The notes: generated by a model not told the origin, from the letters alone. A stretch of DNA of 64,000 nt from Micromonospora sp. WMMD1102 (GCF_029626265.1 NZ_JARUBN010000001.1:8063001-8127000); one strand, 5' to 3'. Positions 8,005 to 18,360 are shown, counted from the stretch's first letter. Translations and numbers: made by a program.

Positions 8005-8538
8005 ATGTCGACGGTGGCGTTCAGCCGATTGATCGAGGCACCCGCTGACGAGCTGTGGCGGGTCTTCACCGACCTGCCCGGCCGGCCCGGTTGGCTCTGC
8101 CAGGTCGAGCAGGTCGAGGTCCTCGCCCAAGGGCCGGGTGAGCACGGTCAGGGACGGGGGACCGGGCTCGGGGTCGGGACCGTCTGGCGGGAGAGCCGCA
8201 CCGGGCCGGACGGCAGGGTGGTGGTCGAGCAGTTCGCCGTGCGGGAGGCGTCAGCGCCCCGGCGACTCGTGGTCGGTTCGTCCGGCGACGGCGTGGACTA
8301 CCTGACGACGTACACGTTCGCTCCGGTGCCGGCGCAGCGGCGCGGCCGGGGCCGGACCGTGGTGACCGTCACCCACGAGGGTGTGCCGACCGGCCGGTAC
8401 GGCCGGTTGCTGGCGGTGGTGCTGGGCGGGCTCGCCGCGCGGGCCGGTGAGGGCGCGCTGCGCCGGGACCTGGCCGACCTGGCCGCGACCGCGACGGCCG
8501 CCGGCCCAGGTCAGGGCGACCGGGCGGTCGCCGCCTGA
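8005..8538 (+). CDS. SRPBCC (START/polyketide cyclase-like) family protein
   Basis: The protein is 177 aa from ATG 8005, preceded by GGGGAGGA; an in-frame GTG 21 bases upstream has no site. The N-terminus FSRLIEAPADELWRVFTDLP followed by W and later VGTVWRES and TYTFAPV is typical of the SRPBCC fold, a helix-grip with a deep hydrophobic pocket. Members bind lipids or aromatics, act as aromatase/cyclases, or are stress proteins. No catalytic residue can be assigned. The Ala/Leu-rich C-terminus is the long pocket helix. It is probably a single-gene transcript, 60 bp before the propeller gene. Confidence 0.85.
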   Translation: MSTVAFSRLIEAPADELWRVFTDLPGRPGWLCQVEQVEVLAQGPGEHGQGRGTGLGVGTVWRESRTGPDGRVVVEQFAVREASAPRRLVVGSSGDGVDYLTTYTFAPVPAQRRGRGRTVVTVTHEGVPTGRYGRLLAVVLGGLAARAGEGALRRDLADLAATATAAGPGQGDRAVAA

Positions 8539-8599
8539 CCCACCTGCCCGGACCCGGGCGCCCGGCGGGGCGATAGGGTTCCGGCGGAGGTGTCCGGGC

Positions 8600-9982
8600 A
8601 TGGCAACGCCGAACGGCGCGCGGAACTGGCCGCGGACGGCGATTGCCGTCGCGGTGGCGCTGCTGCTGGTCGTCGGCTCCGCGGTGATCGTCTACCGGGT
8701 GCTGGCGCCGGCCGAGGTGATCACCCCGGCGCGGGCCGGCTATCCGGCACCGCCGGCCGTCCAACCCGGCGTCGTCGGCACCCTGAACGCCGCACCGCTG
8801 ATCGTCGACGACCGGATCCGGGTCTATGCCAGCACCCGGACGATCCGGGCCGACCTGCCGGTCGACGCGCCGACCCGACGCACGCCGTACTGGTCGTACC
8901 GGCGCTGGCCAGCCCAGTTGGCGGGGGTGGTGGCCGACGGTGCCACCGTGCTGACCCGCTGGTCCGACGGAAAGCTCGTGGCGCTGGACGCCCGTACCGG
9001 CACCGTGCGCTGGCGGGCCACCGGGCCGGAGCCCGGACACGGCTATCTCGGCCGGCGTACCGGGGCCGGCACCGTCTACGCCCCGAGCGGTCTGCACACC
9101 GCTCGCACCGCGACCGGCCGACCCGTACTTGTCGTCGTCGGCACCGCCGACCGGCGCGGGCTCGACCTCGACACCGGCCGGGAACTGTGGCGCCTCGCCG
9201 CCGGCCCGGACTGTTCCGGCGACGGCGACGGCGACGGGTCCGGCGACGGGCCGGACGACGGGGCCGCCGCCGCGGAGGCCGCGGCCGGCGTGGGCGACGG
9301 GCTCACCACAGCCGACGGGTTCTTCGCCGTGGCCGACAGCTGTGCCGGGGCGGACGAGGTCGTATTCCACGACGTGGCCACCGGCGCCCTGGCCGGTCGC
9401 TGGCGGCCGGAGGGCTCGGGCCAGCCGGTCCAGCTGGGTCCGGTCGGCTGCCTGACCGGCCGATCGGGTTGCCGGGCGCTGCGGACGGTCGCCGGGGGCG
9501 TGACCCGGGGCTGGCTGCTCGACGGCGCCCGCCCGGTACCGGCACCGGCGCTGGACGCACCCGAGGCCGTACTCGTCGACGAGGTCGCGGTGACGCTGGG
9601 CGGGACCGGGCTGGTGGCCCGCTCGGCACGGACCGGCGCCGACCTGTGGCGCTGGTCGGACACGGCTGGCCCCGAGGCCCCGGTCGACCGAGGACAGGGC
9701 GGGCCGGCGGGTGGGCCGGTCCGGCTGGTCGCCGCCCAACCGGGCCGGGTGCACCTGCGTACCGCCGGAGGCGACCTGGTCACCCTCGACGCGGCGACCG
9801 GGGCGGAACGGTCGCGGTTCCCGTTCACCTACGGGCGGGACTCGACCACCTGGGCCCCCGGGTTCGCGTACGCGGCCGGCGGGTTCGTCGCGGTGGAGCG
9901 GCTCGCCGAGCCGGTCGACCCGGCCGCCGGGGACGACCGCTACTACCTGGCCGCCCAGCCGGTCATCCTGGCCGGCACCTGA
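8600..9982 (+). CDS. Membrane-anchored PQQ-like beta-propeller protein
   Basis: The protein is 460 aa from ATG 8600, preceded by GGCGGAGG. One transmembrane segment (about residues 12-35) is followed by an extracytoplasmic domain with repeated blade motifs such as GKLVALDARTGTVRWRA, GLDLDTGRELWRLA and GDLVTLDAATGAERS, the pattern of quinoprotein-like beta-propellers (PQQ_2). It lacks signs of a true PQQ dehydrogenase, so a binding or scaffold role is more likely. An Asp/Gly-rich loop near residue 210 may bind calcium. Two related proteins are encoded at 18441 and 43022. Confidence 0.85.
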   Translation: MATPNGARNWPRTAIAVAVALLLVVGSAVIVYRVLAPAEVITPARAGYPAPPAVQPGVVGTLNAAPLIVDDRIRVYASTRTIRADLPVDAPTRRTPYWSYRRWPAQLAGVVADGATVLTRWSDGKLVALDARTGTVRWRATGPEPGHGYLGRRTGAGTVYAPSGLHTARTATGRPVLVVVGTADRRGLDLDTGRELWRLAAGPDCSGDGDGDGSGDGPDDGAAAAEAAAGVGDGLTTADGFFAVADSCAGADEVVFHDVATGALAGRWRPEGSGQPVQLGPVGCLTGRSGCRALRTVAGGVTRGWLLDGARPVPAPALDAPEAVLVDEVAVTLGGTGLVARSARTGADLWRWSDTAGPEAPVDRGQGGPAGGPVRLVAAQPGRVHLRTAGGDLVTLDAATGAERSRFPFTYGRDSTTWAPGFAYAAGGFVAVERLAEPVDPAAGDDRYYLAAQPVILAGT

Positions 9983-10030
9983 AGCACCCTGAGCACCTGA
10001 AGCACCTGAGCACCCGGCGGGGTTCCGGCG

Positions 10031-11179
10031 TCAGCGGGGCAGCAGGCTCGCGGCCGACTCCGCCACGGCCAGGAAGGCGTCGTTCTCCGCCGGGGTGCCG
10101 ATGGTGACGCGTACGCCCTCGCCGGCGAAGGGGCGGACGATGATCCCGCGCGCCTCGCACGCCTGCCCGAACGGCACCGACTGGTCGCCCAGCGGCAACC
10201 AGACGAAGTTCGACTGGCTCTCCGGCACGTTCGCGCCGGCCGGCAACCGCTTGCGCAGCGCCTCGGTGACCCGCTCCCGCTCGGCGACCACCAGCGCGCA
10301 GCGCCGCCGCACCTCGTCGGCCTGGTCGAGCGCGGCCAGCGCCGCCGCCTGGGCGGCCAGGCTGGTGGAGAAGGGGGTGACCACCTTGCGTACCGTCGCC
10401 GCCACCTCCGGCGAGCCGACCAGGAAACCGATCCGCAGCCCGGCCAGCCCCCACGCCTTCGAGAAGGTGCGCAGCACCACGACGTTCGGCCGGTCGCCGT
10501 AGACCGCCAGCCCGTCCGGCACCTCGGGGTCGGTGACGAACTCCCGGTACGCCTCGTCGAGCACCACCAGCACGTCGTCCGGTACCGCCGCGAGGAACCG
10601 GTCCAGCTCGGCGCGGCGCAAACTGGTCCCGGTCGGGTTGTTCGGGTTGCAGACCAGGATCAGCCGGGTCCGGTCGGTCACCGCCGCCGCCATCGCCGCC
10701 AGGTCGTGCCCGTGGCCGGCGTCGTTGGGCACCCGCACGCTCGTCGCGCCGCTGGTCGCCGCGATGATCGGGTACGCCTCGAAGGAACGCCACGAATAGA
10801 CGACCTCGTCCCCCGGCAGGCAGGTCGCCCGGACCAGGTGCTCGGCCAGCGCCACCGACCCGCAGCCGGTGGCGATCCGGTCCGGGTGCACGCCGTGGCG
10901 TTCGGCGAGCGCGGCACGCAGCGCCAGTACGCCCATGTCCGGGTAGCGGTGCACCCCGGCGACCGCCTCGGCGACCGCCTCCACCACCCCGGGCAGCGGC
11001 CCGTACGGCACCTCGTTGCTGGCCAGCTTGATCGCTTCCGGCAGGCCCAGTTCCCGGGCCAGGTCCGCCGGGCTGCGTCCGGGCACGTAGTTCGGCAGCG
11101 CGTCGAGGTCGGCGCGGGTCAGCCGGGGCGTCCCGGGCCGCCGCTCGGCGCCGGGGGCGGGACTGGTCGGACCGGTCAT
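10031..11179 (-). CDS. Histidinol-phosphate / aromatic amino acid aminotransferase (class I/II PLP)
   Basis: The protein is 382 aa. PLP fold-type I landmarks are present: KLASNEVPYGPLP near the N-terminus, LILVCNPNNPTGT, LDEAYREF, and the Schiff-base lysine in FSKAWGLAGLRIGF. Actinobacterial members of this group are annotated either as HisC or as phenylalanine/aromatic aminotransferases. The position near hppD and hmgA, and not in a his operon, favours tyrosine to 4-hydroxyphenylpyruvate, but sequence alone does not decide. Its ATG overlaps the stop of the upstream RDD gene by four bases, so translation is coupled. Confidence 0.9.
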   Translation of the reverse strand: MTGPTSPAPGAERRPGTPRLTRADLDALPNYVPGRSPADLARELGLPEAIKLASNEVPYGPLPGVVEAVAEAVAGVHRYPDMGVLALRAALAERHGVHPDRIATGCGSVALAEHLVRATCLPGDEVVYSWRSFEAYPIIAATSGATSVRVPNDAGHGHDLAAMAAAVTDRTRLILVCNPNNPTGTSLRRAELDRFLAAVPDDVLVVLDEAYREFVTDPEVPDGLAVYGDRPNVVVLRTFSKAWGLAGLRIGFLVGSPEVAATVRKVVTPFSTSLAAQAAALAALDQADEVRRRCALVVAERERVTEALRKRLPAGANVPESQSNFVWLPLGDQSVPFGQACEARGIIVRPFAGEGVRVTIGTPAENDAFLAVAESAASLLPR

Positions 11180-12327
11180 GACGTTGGGCCTCCGGAGCGG
11201 TCGTTCGGGGTGTCGGTGGGCTCGGCCGGGGAGGCGGCCGGGGCGGGCAGCCGGACCACCACGGTCTGCCCCCGCTTGTCGTGCAGGGACTGTCGCAGCG
11301 GCCGGTCGAAGAAGGCGAGCGCGCAGTCGACGAGCTGGATCAGGAAGCCGATGCCGCAGCAGGACCAGAGGAAGACCGGCAGGCCGAGCAGGTTCCACCG
11401 CCGGAACGAGCGGCCGAAGCCCAACTGCTCGGTCTCGGCCAGCGGTACGACCTTGATCCGCATCACCCGCTTGCCGAAGGTCTGCCCGGTGTTGGCGACC
11501 GACGGCACCTCGTAGGCGAACCAGAGCGCGACGGCGATCAGCAGGATCACCACCTGTAGGCCGTCGGCCTGGGCGCTGGCCTGCGGCAGGTTCTCGGTGG
11601 TCGACTCGCCGGCCAGGGCACGTCGGAAGATCTCCCGGGTGACCGGCCCGACCTCCTCGACGAAACGCCAGACGAACCAGCCGTTCACCACCACGTTGAG
11701 CAGCAGCACCACGCTGATGTCGATCAGCCGGGCGAGCACCCGGGCACCGAGCGGCGCCAGCTCCATCCCGTGTGGCCGGGGCGGCGGCGCGGCCCAGTAC
11801 GGATGCGGCCAGCCTGGCGGCGGCTGCCCGTACGGCATCCCCGGCGGGTACGGCTGCCCCGCCGGCCCGGCGCCTGGCCAGCCGGGCGGAACCGGCCCAC
11901 CGGGCCAGCCGGGCGGGACCGGCGGCCCGGAGCCGGGTGGCCCCGAGGCGGGTGGTCCGGCGGCGGGTGGTCCGCTCGGCGGTGCCCCGCTCACCGGCGG
12001 TGTACCGCCCGGTGGCGGTGCGCTGACCGGTGGCCCGCCCCAGGGCGGTCCTCCCCAGGGCGCGGCCGGTCCTCCGGGCGCCCCGGGCGGCGGCGTCGCC
12101 GGTGTGCCGGGCGCGGCGGGGGAACCCGGTGTGGCGGGGAAACCGGGTGCCCCGGCACCGCTGGCGGGTGCGGCGGGCGGCTCGGCTTCCTCGGGTTCCT
12201 CAGGTGGCGGGCCGGACGGCGGGGTGGCGTCGACGGGCAGGGCCGCGCCGATCCAGCCCTCGCCGTCCCAGTACCGCTGGGTGGTCGGCTCGGCGGGGTC
12301 GGCGTACCAGCCCGGTTGTACCGTCAC
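11176..12327 (-). CDS. DUF2510 and RDD domain membrane protein
   Basis: The protein is 383 aa. The N-terminus PGWYADPAEPTTQRYWDGEGW is the short DUF2510 motif. It is followed by about 150 residues of Pro/Gly-rich low-complexity sequence, then an RDD domain with LGARVLARLIDISVVLL, several transmembrane helices and GQTFGKRVMRIKVV. RDD proteins are small integral membrane proteins of mostly unclear role, some linked to ion transport or solute tolerance. It is in a minus-strand run with a second RDD gene upstream and the aminotransferase downstream. Confidence 0.9.
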   Translation of the reverse strand: MTVQPGWYADPAEPTTQRYWDGEGWIGAALPVDATPPSGPPPEEPEEAEPPAAPASGAGAPGFPATPGSPAAPGTPATPPPGAPGGPAAPWGGPPWGGPPVSAPPPGGTPPVSGAPPSGPPAAGPPASGPPGSGPPVPPGWPGGPVPPGWPGAGPAGQPYPPGMPYGQPPPGWPHPYWAAPPPRPHGMELAPLGARVLARLIDISVVLLLNVVVNGWFVWRFVEEVGPVTREIFRRALAGESTTENLPQASAQADGLQVVILLIAVALWFAYEVPSVANTGQTFGKRVMRIKVVPLAETEQLGFGRSFRRWNLLGLPVFLWSCCGIGFLIQLVDCALAFFDRPLRQSLHDKRGQTVVVRLPAPAASPAEPTDTPNDRSGGPTS

Positions 12328-12355
12328 CGGGCCGACCTTGGTGAAGTCCTGACGT

Positions 12356-13018
12356 TCACGCTGGAACCTTAACCACCACGGTCCGGGCGAACTTGTCGTG
12401 GAGGCATTGCTGGTACGGCTTGTCCCAGAGTTGCCACAGCCCGTCGAGGTAGGTCAGCCCGGGTAGCAGGCTGCCGGCCGCCTGGACCAGGTAGCGCCGG
12501 GCGAGCTGACCCCGCCCGATCGTGGCGGCCGGATCCAGCGGAATGATCTTTATCTTCAGTACCCGTTTGCCGACGGTCTGCCCGGTCCGCTTCGGCAGCT
12601 CCACGAGGTAGACGTACTGGAGGGCGAGCGCGACGAGGAAGATGCCGGCTTCCAGCAGCAGCAGTGGCACCAGGAGTTCGAACGGGTTCATCTCGACCGT
12701 GCCGACATCCTGGTCGGGAATGGTGAAGAAGTCCGCGCCGACCGTGGCGAAGAAGACGAAGAACGCCGGGATGGCGATCAACATGATCGTGCCGCCGAGG
12801 ATCGCCCCGTCGATCAGGTGCGCCAGCAGCCGGTCGCCGAACGAGGCGAGGGGCTGGCCGGACGGGCTGACCGGCGGCGGCGCCACCGGATACCCGGGCA
12901 CCGGACCGCCGGGCCGCCCCGGCGCGTACTGCGGCGGGCCGTAACCGGGCGGCGGGCCGTATCCCGGCGGCGGGGCGTGGCCGGGTGGCATGGGCATGGG
13001 GGGAGGCTGCTGGCTCAC
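12356..13018 (-). CDS. RDD family membrane protein
   Basis: The protein is 220 aa from GTG 13018. A Pro/Gly/Tyr-rich N-terminal tail of about 55 residues precedes the RDD domain: FGDRLLAHLIDGAILGG, helices around 70-95 and 110-140, and GQTVGKRVLKIKII. It is a shorter paralogue of the neighbouring RDD protein without DUF2510. The long open frame that continues upstream from this one is antisense-type shadow over hppD. Start choice is uncertain because no clear ribosome binding site is seen; in-frame ATG codons follow closely. Confidence 0.85.
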   Translation of the reverse strand: MSQQPPPMPMPPGHAPPPGYGPPPGYGPPQYAPGRPGGPVPGYPVAPPPVSPSGQPLASFGDRLLAHLIDGAILGGTIMLIAIPAFFVFFATVGADFFTIPDQDVGTVEMNPFELLVPLLLLEAGIFLVALALQYVYLVELPKRTGQTVGKRVLKIKIIPLDPAATIGRGQLARRYLVQAAGSLLPGLTYLDGLWQLWDKPYQQCLHDKFARTVVVKVPA

Positions 13019-13029
13019 GCAGGACAGTG

Positions 13030-14367
<1,338 letters not shown>

Positions 14368-14385
14368 TTAGTATGGTCGTCGGTC

Positions 14386-14916
14386 GTGAGTACTGTGCAA
14401 GCTGTTCAGCTCGACCAGCTCGATGTCCGCCTGATCGACCTGCTCGCCGCCGAACCACGGATCGGGGTCCTGGAGTGCTCCCGGCGGCTCCAGGTGGCCC
14501 GGGGCACCGTGCAGGCCCGGCTGGACAAGCTGCTCGCCCGGGGCGTGATCGCCGGGCTCGGGCCGCAGCTCGACCCAGCCGCGCTCGGCTTCACGGTGAC
14601 CTCCTTCGTCACTTTGGAGATCCACCAGCGTCCGGGCCACGACCCGGTGAGCACCCACCTGCGGGGCATCCCGGAGGTGCTGGAGGCGCACACCATCACC
14701 GGCTCCGGCGACGTGCTCTGCCGGATCGTCGCCCGGTCCAACGCCGACCTGCAACGGGTGCTCGACCAGATCGTCTCGCACGAGCAGATCGCCCGGGCGT
14801 CCAGCATCATCGCGCTGGCCGAGAAGATCCCCTACCGGGTGTTGCCGCTGCTCCGCTCGGCTGGGGTCGGTGACGCATCGGCGGCGAGCGCGTCGCCGAG
14901 CGCGGTGCGTTCGTAG
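14386..14916 (+). CDS. Lrp/AsnC family regulator, divergent from hppD
   Basis: The protein is 176 aa from GTG 14386. The N-terminal winged HTH is plain (LDQLDVRLIDLLAAEPRIGV and VARGTVQARLDKLLARGVI). It is followed by the RAM ligand-binding fold, with VLEAHTITGSGDVLCRIVAR. Such proteins bind amino or keto acids and assemble as octamers. Divergence from hppD suggests direct control of tyrosine breakdown. From general knowledge, hppD genes in Streptomyces are controlled by dedicated local regulators. The short gap before the start is AT-richer than its surroundings. The 3' end overlaps the convergent ArsR-like gene by 85 bp. Confidence 0.92.
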   Translation: MSTVQAVQLDQLDVRLIDLLAAEPRIGVLECSRRLQVARGTVQARLDKLLARGVIAGLGPQLDPAALGFTVTSFVTLEIHQRPGHDPVSTHLRGIPEVLEAHTITGSGDVLCRIVARSNADLQRVLDQIVSHEQIARASSIIALAEKIPYRVLPLLRSAGVGDASAASASPSAVRS

Positions 14917-15866
14917 CGGACCGACCGGCCCAGCCGGGTCCGGCTGACCAGCCCGGCGTCCCGGAGTACCGCCAGGTGCCCGCCGACGCTGCCCAGCCCG
15001 CTGCCGAGCTGGGCGACGAGCTGGCTGGTCGTGGCGGGGACGGCAAGCGCCCGCAACACCGCCGCCCGGGACGTGCCGACCAGCCGGTCCACCGCGTCCG
15101 GGGTACGGCCCGGCGGGGGTGGGCCGAGCAGGTCCGCGATGCCCCGGGCGGGATAGACGATCGCGTACGGCCAGGGCGGCTCGGTGTAACTGATCAGCGG
15201 CCCGAAGGCGGTGGGCACGAAGAGCAGTCCCCGGCCGGCCAGCCTCCGGGTGCCCCGGTCGGCACAGTCGACCTCGATCACCCCGTCCGCCCCGTCCGAG
15301 GTCCAGCGCAGCCGGGGATCGAGGTCGTGCAGCGCCGCCGCCCAGCCGTAGGTGGCGAGCTGCCCGGCCCGGCGCAGCAGGTCCCGTTCCAGCAGCGCCC
15401 GCAGCCGTGGCCAGTCCGGGGCGACGAGTTCCGTCCAGGCCGCCTCGATCGCGTCGGCGATCCGGTCGACCACGTCCGGTGCCTCGAAGACCCGCCGGGC
15501 GTACGCCGGTGGGGTGTGGTGCCCGGCCAGGTTGCGGGCCAGCTCCTCGCGGGCCTGGTCGAGCGGGGTGGCCCGGATCACGGCCAGCTCGTCGGCGAAG
15601 CTCAGCCCGACCGCGGACGGCGGCGGCTGGATGAAGTCCGCGTTGTAGCCGTCCCGGCGCAGCAGCGAGAGCAGCGCCCCGACGGCGGGCCGGTCCCGCC
15701 GCAGCCGCAGGTAGCGGTCCCGGGCCCGGACCAACCAGGGGTCCAGCGCGGCCGACCGGTGCTGACCGGCGCAGAGCCGCAGCGCCGACATCGCCTCGCC
15801 GAGCGGCGAGACGGCGAACCGGCTGGCCGCCACGTCCGCCGAGGTCACCTCGATCCGGATGGTCAC
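14832..15866 (-). CDS. DUF5937/ArsR-type winged-helix regulator
   Basis: The protein is 344 aa. The N-terminal 250 residues match the pattern of the DUF5937-type sensor region (ADVAASRFAVSPLGEA at the start). The C-terminal 80 residues are an ArsR-like winged helix with TSRAAVLRALAVPATTSQLVAQLG and VGGHLAVLRDAGLVSRTRLGRSVRYERT. This domain order, HTH last, is usual for the group in actinomycetes. It is divergent from the MFS transporter at 16157, which is the likely target. Its 3' end overlaps the Lrp gene by 85 bp on the opposite strand. Confidence 0.9.
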   Translation of the reverse strand: MTIRIEVTSADVAASRFAVSPLGEAMSALRLCAGQHRSAALDPWLVRARDRYLRLRRDRPAVGALLSLLRRDGYNADFIQPPPSAVGLSFADELAVIRATPLDQAREELARNLAGHHTPPAYARRVFEAPDVVDRIADAIEAAWTELVAPDWPRLRALLERDLLRRAGQLATYGWAAALHDLDPRLRWTSDGADGVIEVDCADRGTRRLAGRGLLFVPTAFGPLISYTEPPWPYAIVYPARGIADLLGPPPPGRTPDAVDRLVGTSRAAVLRALAVPATTSQLVAQLGSGLGSVGGHLAVLRDAGLVSRTRLGRSVRYERTALGDALAADASPTPAERSSGNTR

Positions 15867-16016
15867 CGCCCGACTCCTCCCGCGCCCACCGGTGCTCGTC
15901 TTCTCCGCTGCCTCGTGGCGGGCGACTCGTGGCGGGCGTTTCGTCGGCCGGGGAACGCGGCGGACCCCCGGACCCTTCAGCCTTACCGCATCCGCTGCCG
16001 GGCACTACCTCCGGCG

Positions 16017-16061
16017 CAGACTGTCGAGCTGCCCCGCCTGTGCACCCAGCTCGACAGTCTG
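16017..16061. repeat. 15-bp perfect hairpin, dispersed element
   Basis: CAGACTGTCGAGCTG (16017-16031) is followed after 15 nt by its exact reverse complement (16047-16061). The element 16018-16049 recurs inverted at 7821-7852 with one mismatch. It lies between the divergent ArsR-like and MFS genes, where a terminator would not be expected, so a mobile or structural repeat is more likely. Confidence 0.6.
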
Positions 16062-16156
16062 CGCGCGGGAGTATCGCCCCGCCCGCCGGCCACCGTCACC
16101 TTTCGCTCCTGCCCGAAACGATAGTGCGGTGCAGCACGCTCCCGCACGCTGGCCGG

Positions 16157-17377
16157 GTGAGCACCACGACAGGCTCGACCGAGAAGCAGGCGACCTTCCG
16201 CAGCGTGCTGGCGGTACCCGAGTTCCGGGCGGTCTTCGCCAGCTTCGGCGTCTTCATGGTCGGCGAGACGGTGAAGATGCTCGCCCTCGCCGTACTGCTC
16301 TACGAACGGACCGGCTCCACCCTGCTCGCCGCGCTGGCGTACGTGGTCGGCTTCCTGCCGCACGCGCTCGGCGGCGTGCTGCTGCTCGCCCTCGCCGACC
16401 GGTGGCGGCTCCGCGCTCTGATGGTCGGCTACGACCTGCTGCGGCTGGCCGCCGTCGCGGTCCTCGCGATCGGCGTGCTGCCGCCGGCCGGGATGCTCGG
16501 GCTGGTCTTCGCGGTCGGGCTGCTCGCCCCGGTGAGCACCGCCGCCCGCAACGCGCTGCTGCCGGAGTTGTTGACCGGGGACGACTACGTGCTCGGGCGC
16601 TCGCTCTTCACCGTCGCGGCGGGTGCCACCCAGGTGCTCGGGTTCGCCCTCGGCGGCCTGCTGCTCGGCCTGGTCGGCCCGTACGGCGCGCTCTGGCTGA
16701 CCGCCGTCACCTGTGCGCTCTCCGCCCTGCTGGTCCGGTACGGGGTCGCGGAGCGGCCACGCCGGACGGCGGTCGCCTCCGGTGTGGTCCGGCAGACCTG
16801 GCAGGTCAACGGCCTGCTCCTGCGCGACCGGCGGGTACGCGGACTGCTGCTGGTGCACTGGCTGCCCGGCTCGCTGCTGGTCGGCGCCGAGGGCGTCATC
16901 GTGCCGTACGCCGACGGGCTCGGCCCCGGCGCGAGCGCCGGGGTGCTCTTCGCGGCCTCCGCCTCCGGCATGCTGGTCGGCGACCTGGTGCTGGGCCGGT
17001 GGGTCGGGCCGGCCCGGCGGGAGCGGCTGGCCCCGTGGCTGGCGTTGCTGCTCGGCGCTCCGATGCCGCTCTTCCTGGCCGGACCGGGGCTGCCGGCCGC
17101 AGCCGCGCTGTTCGGGCTGGCCACCTTCGGGTTCGCCTTCCAGTTGGGGCTGGCCCGGCGGTTCCTGGCGGCGGTGCCGGAGCAGCGTCGGGGGCAGGCG
17201 TTCGGGCTGCTGGCCACCGGGCTGATGACCGCACAGGGGCTGACCGCCGGGCTGGCCGGGCTGCTCGCCGAGTGGCTCGCGCCGGGCCGGGTGATGGCGC
17301 TCGCCGGGATCGCCTCGATGGCCGCCACCCTGCTGCTGTGGCGCTGGCTCCGCCCGGAACCCGTCGACCGGTCCTGA
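16157..17377 (+). CDS. MFS transporter
   Basis: The protein is 406 aa from GTG 16157. About twelve hydrophobic segments are visible. The loop between helices 2 and 3 reads ALADRWRLRALMVGYDLLR, the MFS signature region with acidic and basic residues. The repeat half begins near residue 215 (RRVRGLLLVHWLPGSLL). It resembles the enterobactin-exporter/macrolide-efflux branch of small-molecule pumps, but the substrate cannot be read. The divergent ArsR-like regulator at 14832 probably controls it. Start choice rests on the onset of protein-like sequence; the upstream open frame runs through the hairpin repeat. Confidence 0.92.
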   Translation: MSTTTGSTEKQATFRSVLAVPEFRAVFASFGVFMVGETVKMLALAVLLYERTGSTLLAALAYVVGFLPHALGGVLLLALADRWRLRALMVGYDLLRLAAVAVLAIGVLPPAGMLGLVFAVGLLAPVSTAARNALLPELLTGDDYVLGRSLFTVAAGATQVLGFALGGLLLGLVGPYGALWLTAVTCALSALLVRYGVAERPRRTAVASGVVRQTWQVNGLLLRDRRVRGLLLVHWLPGSLLVGAEGVIVPYADGLGPGASAGVLFAASASGMLVGDLVLGRWVGPARRERLAPWLALLLGAPMPLFLAGPGLPAAAALFGLATFGFAFQLGLARRFLAAVPEQRRGQAFGLLATGLMTAQGLTAGLAGLLAEWLAPGRVMALAGIASMAATLLLWRWLRPEPVDRS

Positions 17378-17486
17378 CCCGGACCGCCATCCTGTCACAG
17401 GCACCTGCCAGTCTCGTACGCATGTGCGAGGAACCGGTGACGCGTGGCGCCCCCCGTGGCGGAGATCGAGAAAGTAGGCTGGCGCA

Positions 17487-18059
17487 ATGACCGTGTCAGC
17501 CCAGGACATAGCCGCAGCATTGCGGCACCGGCTGCCCGGCCTGCCGACGAAGAAACTGCACAAGCTTCTCTACTACTGCCAGGGGCACCATCTCGCCGCG
17601 TTCGGCGCGCCCCTGTTCGACGAGACGATCTCGGCTTGGGACATGGGGCCCGTGGTCGGCGCCCTCTGGCGGGCCGAGCGCAGCGGGGACACTCCCGGCT
17701 CCCACCGGGAACTCGGCGACGCGGAACTCAACACCGTCGGCTACGTCGTCAGCCGGTACGGCAAGCTCACCGGCACCGACCTGGAACACCTCACCCACTC
17801 CGAGACGCCGTGGCAGTACGCCAACACCGCCAGGATGCCCGGTGAGTCGGCCAGGATCGAACTGGAGTGGATCCGGGAGTACTTCAGCACCGCCGGCGCG
17901 GTGGACGACGACGACGAGTTCCCGGTGGACGCTGCCGAGATGCGCGCCATCCTCAAGGGTGCCGAGGCGCGTCGCAACCCGGACCCGCACCCCGACGACC
18001 CGCAGCGGCTGCGCGCCCGGATCGCCCAGATGCGCGCGCAACTGGAACGGAGTGCCTGA
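17487..18059 (+). CDS. Panacea (DUF4065/SocA-like) antitoxin-type protein
   Basis: The protein is 190 aa. The N-terminal block KLHKLLYYCQGHHLAAFG, followed by PLFDETISAWDMGPVV, is the Panacea/DUF4065 signature. This domain is known as a versatile antitoxin domain (the SocA type included) that neutralises unrelated toxins encoded next to it. The C-terminal 60 residues are acidic then basic and may wrap the partner. The next gene starts eight bases before this stop, so the two are coupled, as in toxin-antitoxin operons. It could also be a phage-related regulator, since Panacea domains also occur in prophages. No signal peptide or membrane segment. Confidence 0.9.
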   Translation: MTVSAQDIAAALRHRLPGLPTKKLHKLLYYCQGHHLAAFGAPLFDETISAWDMGPVVGALWRAERSGDTPGSHRELGDAELNTVGYVVSRYGKLTGTDLEHLTHSETPWQYANTARMPGESARIELEWIREYFSTAGAVDDDDEFPVDAAEMRAILKGAEARRNPDPHPDDPQRLRARIAQMRAQLERSA

Positions 18060-18360
18060 CGGGCGCGGGTTGTGGCAGTTGGCCGACTTCGAGGATCGCT
18101 TCGACGCCTGGGCCGACCGCGACAACCCCCCGACCGAGCTTCGGATCGTCGTCGCGGAGTGGATCCTGACTCGGATGGAGGATCCCTACGAGGGCGCCAA
18201 GCGGGAGCCCGGGTTCCCGGACCTGTGGTCGGTCCGGATCCGGGGTACCGCGGTCGGCCGGCCAGGCGCCTTCACCATGGTGCTCTGCTCCTTCTGGATC
18301 AAGGAGGCCGAGCACGGGGTTGTGTGCGACAACTTCGCGACCCTCGGCTATCCAGTGTGA
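18052..18360 (+). CDS. Small protein coupled to the Panacea gene, candidate toxin
   Basis: The protein is 102 aa from GTG 18052, which overlaps the antitoxin-type gene by 8 bp; a TTG at 18071 is an alternative. It has an acidic helical N-terminal half (DFEDRFDAWADRDNPP), then WILTRMEDPYEGAKREP. A strand-rich C-terminal half follows (LWSVRIRGTA, MVLCSFWIKEAEHGVVCDNF), a layout loosely like small RelE-type toxins. I recognise no toxin family. The toxin role is inferred only from the operon with a Panacea protein. Confidence 0.68.
   Translation: MPDGRGLWQLADFEDRFDAWADRDNPPTELRIVVAEWILTRMEDPYEGAKREPGFPDLWSVRIRGTAVGRPGAFTMVLCSFWIKEAEHGVVCDNFATLGYPV

Noticed and set aside
16017..16061. Hairpin read as a terminator
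   Set aside because: It lies between the 5' ends of two divergent genes and recurs elsewhere, so a repeat is the better reading.
15859..17490. 543-codon open frame overlapping the MFS gene
   Set aside because: Arg/Ala-rich shadow in a different frame; the MFS frame has transmembrane helices and the loop 2-3 motif.
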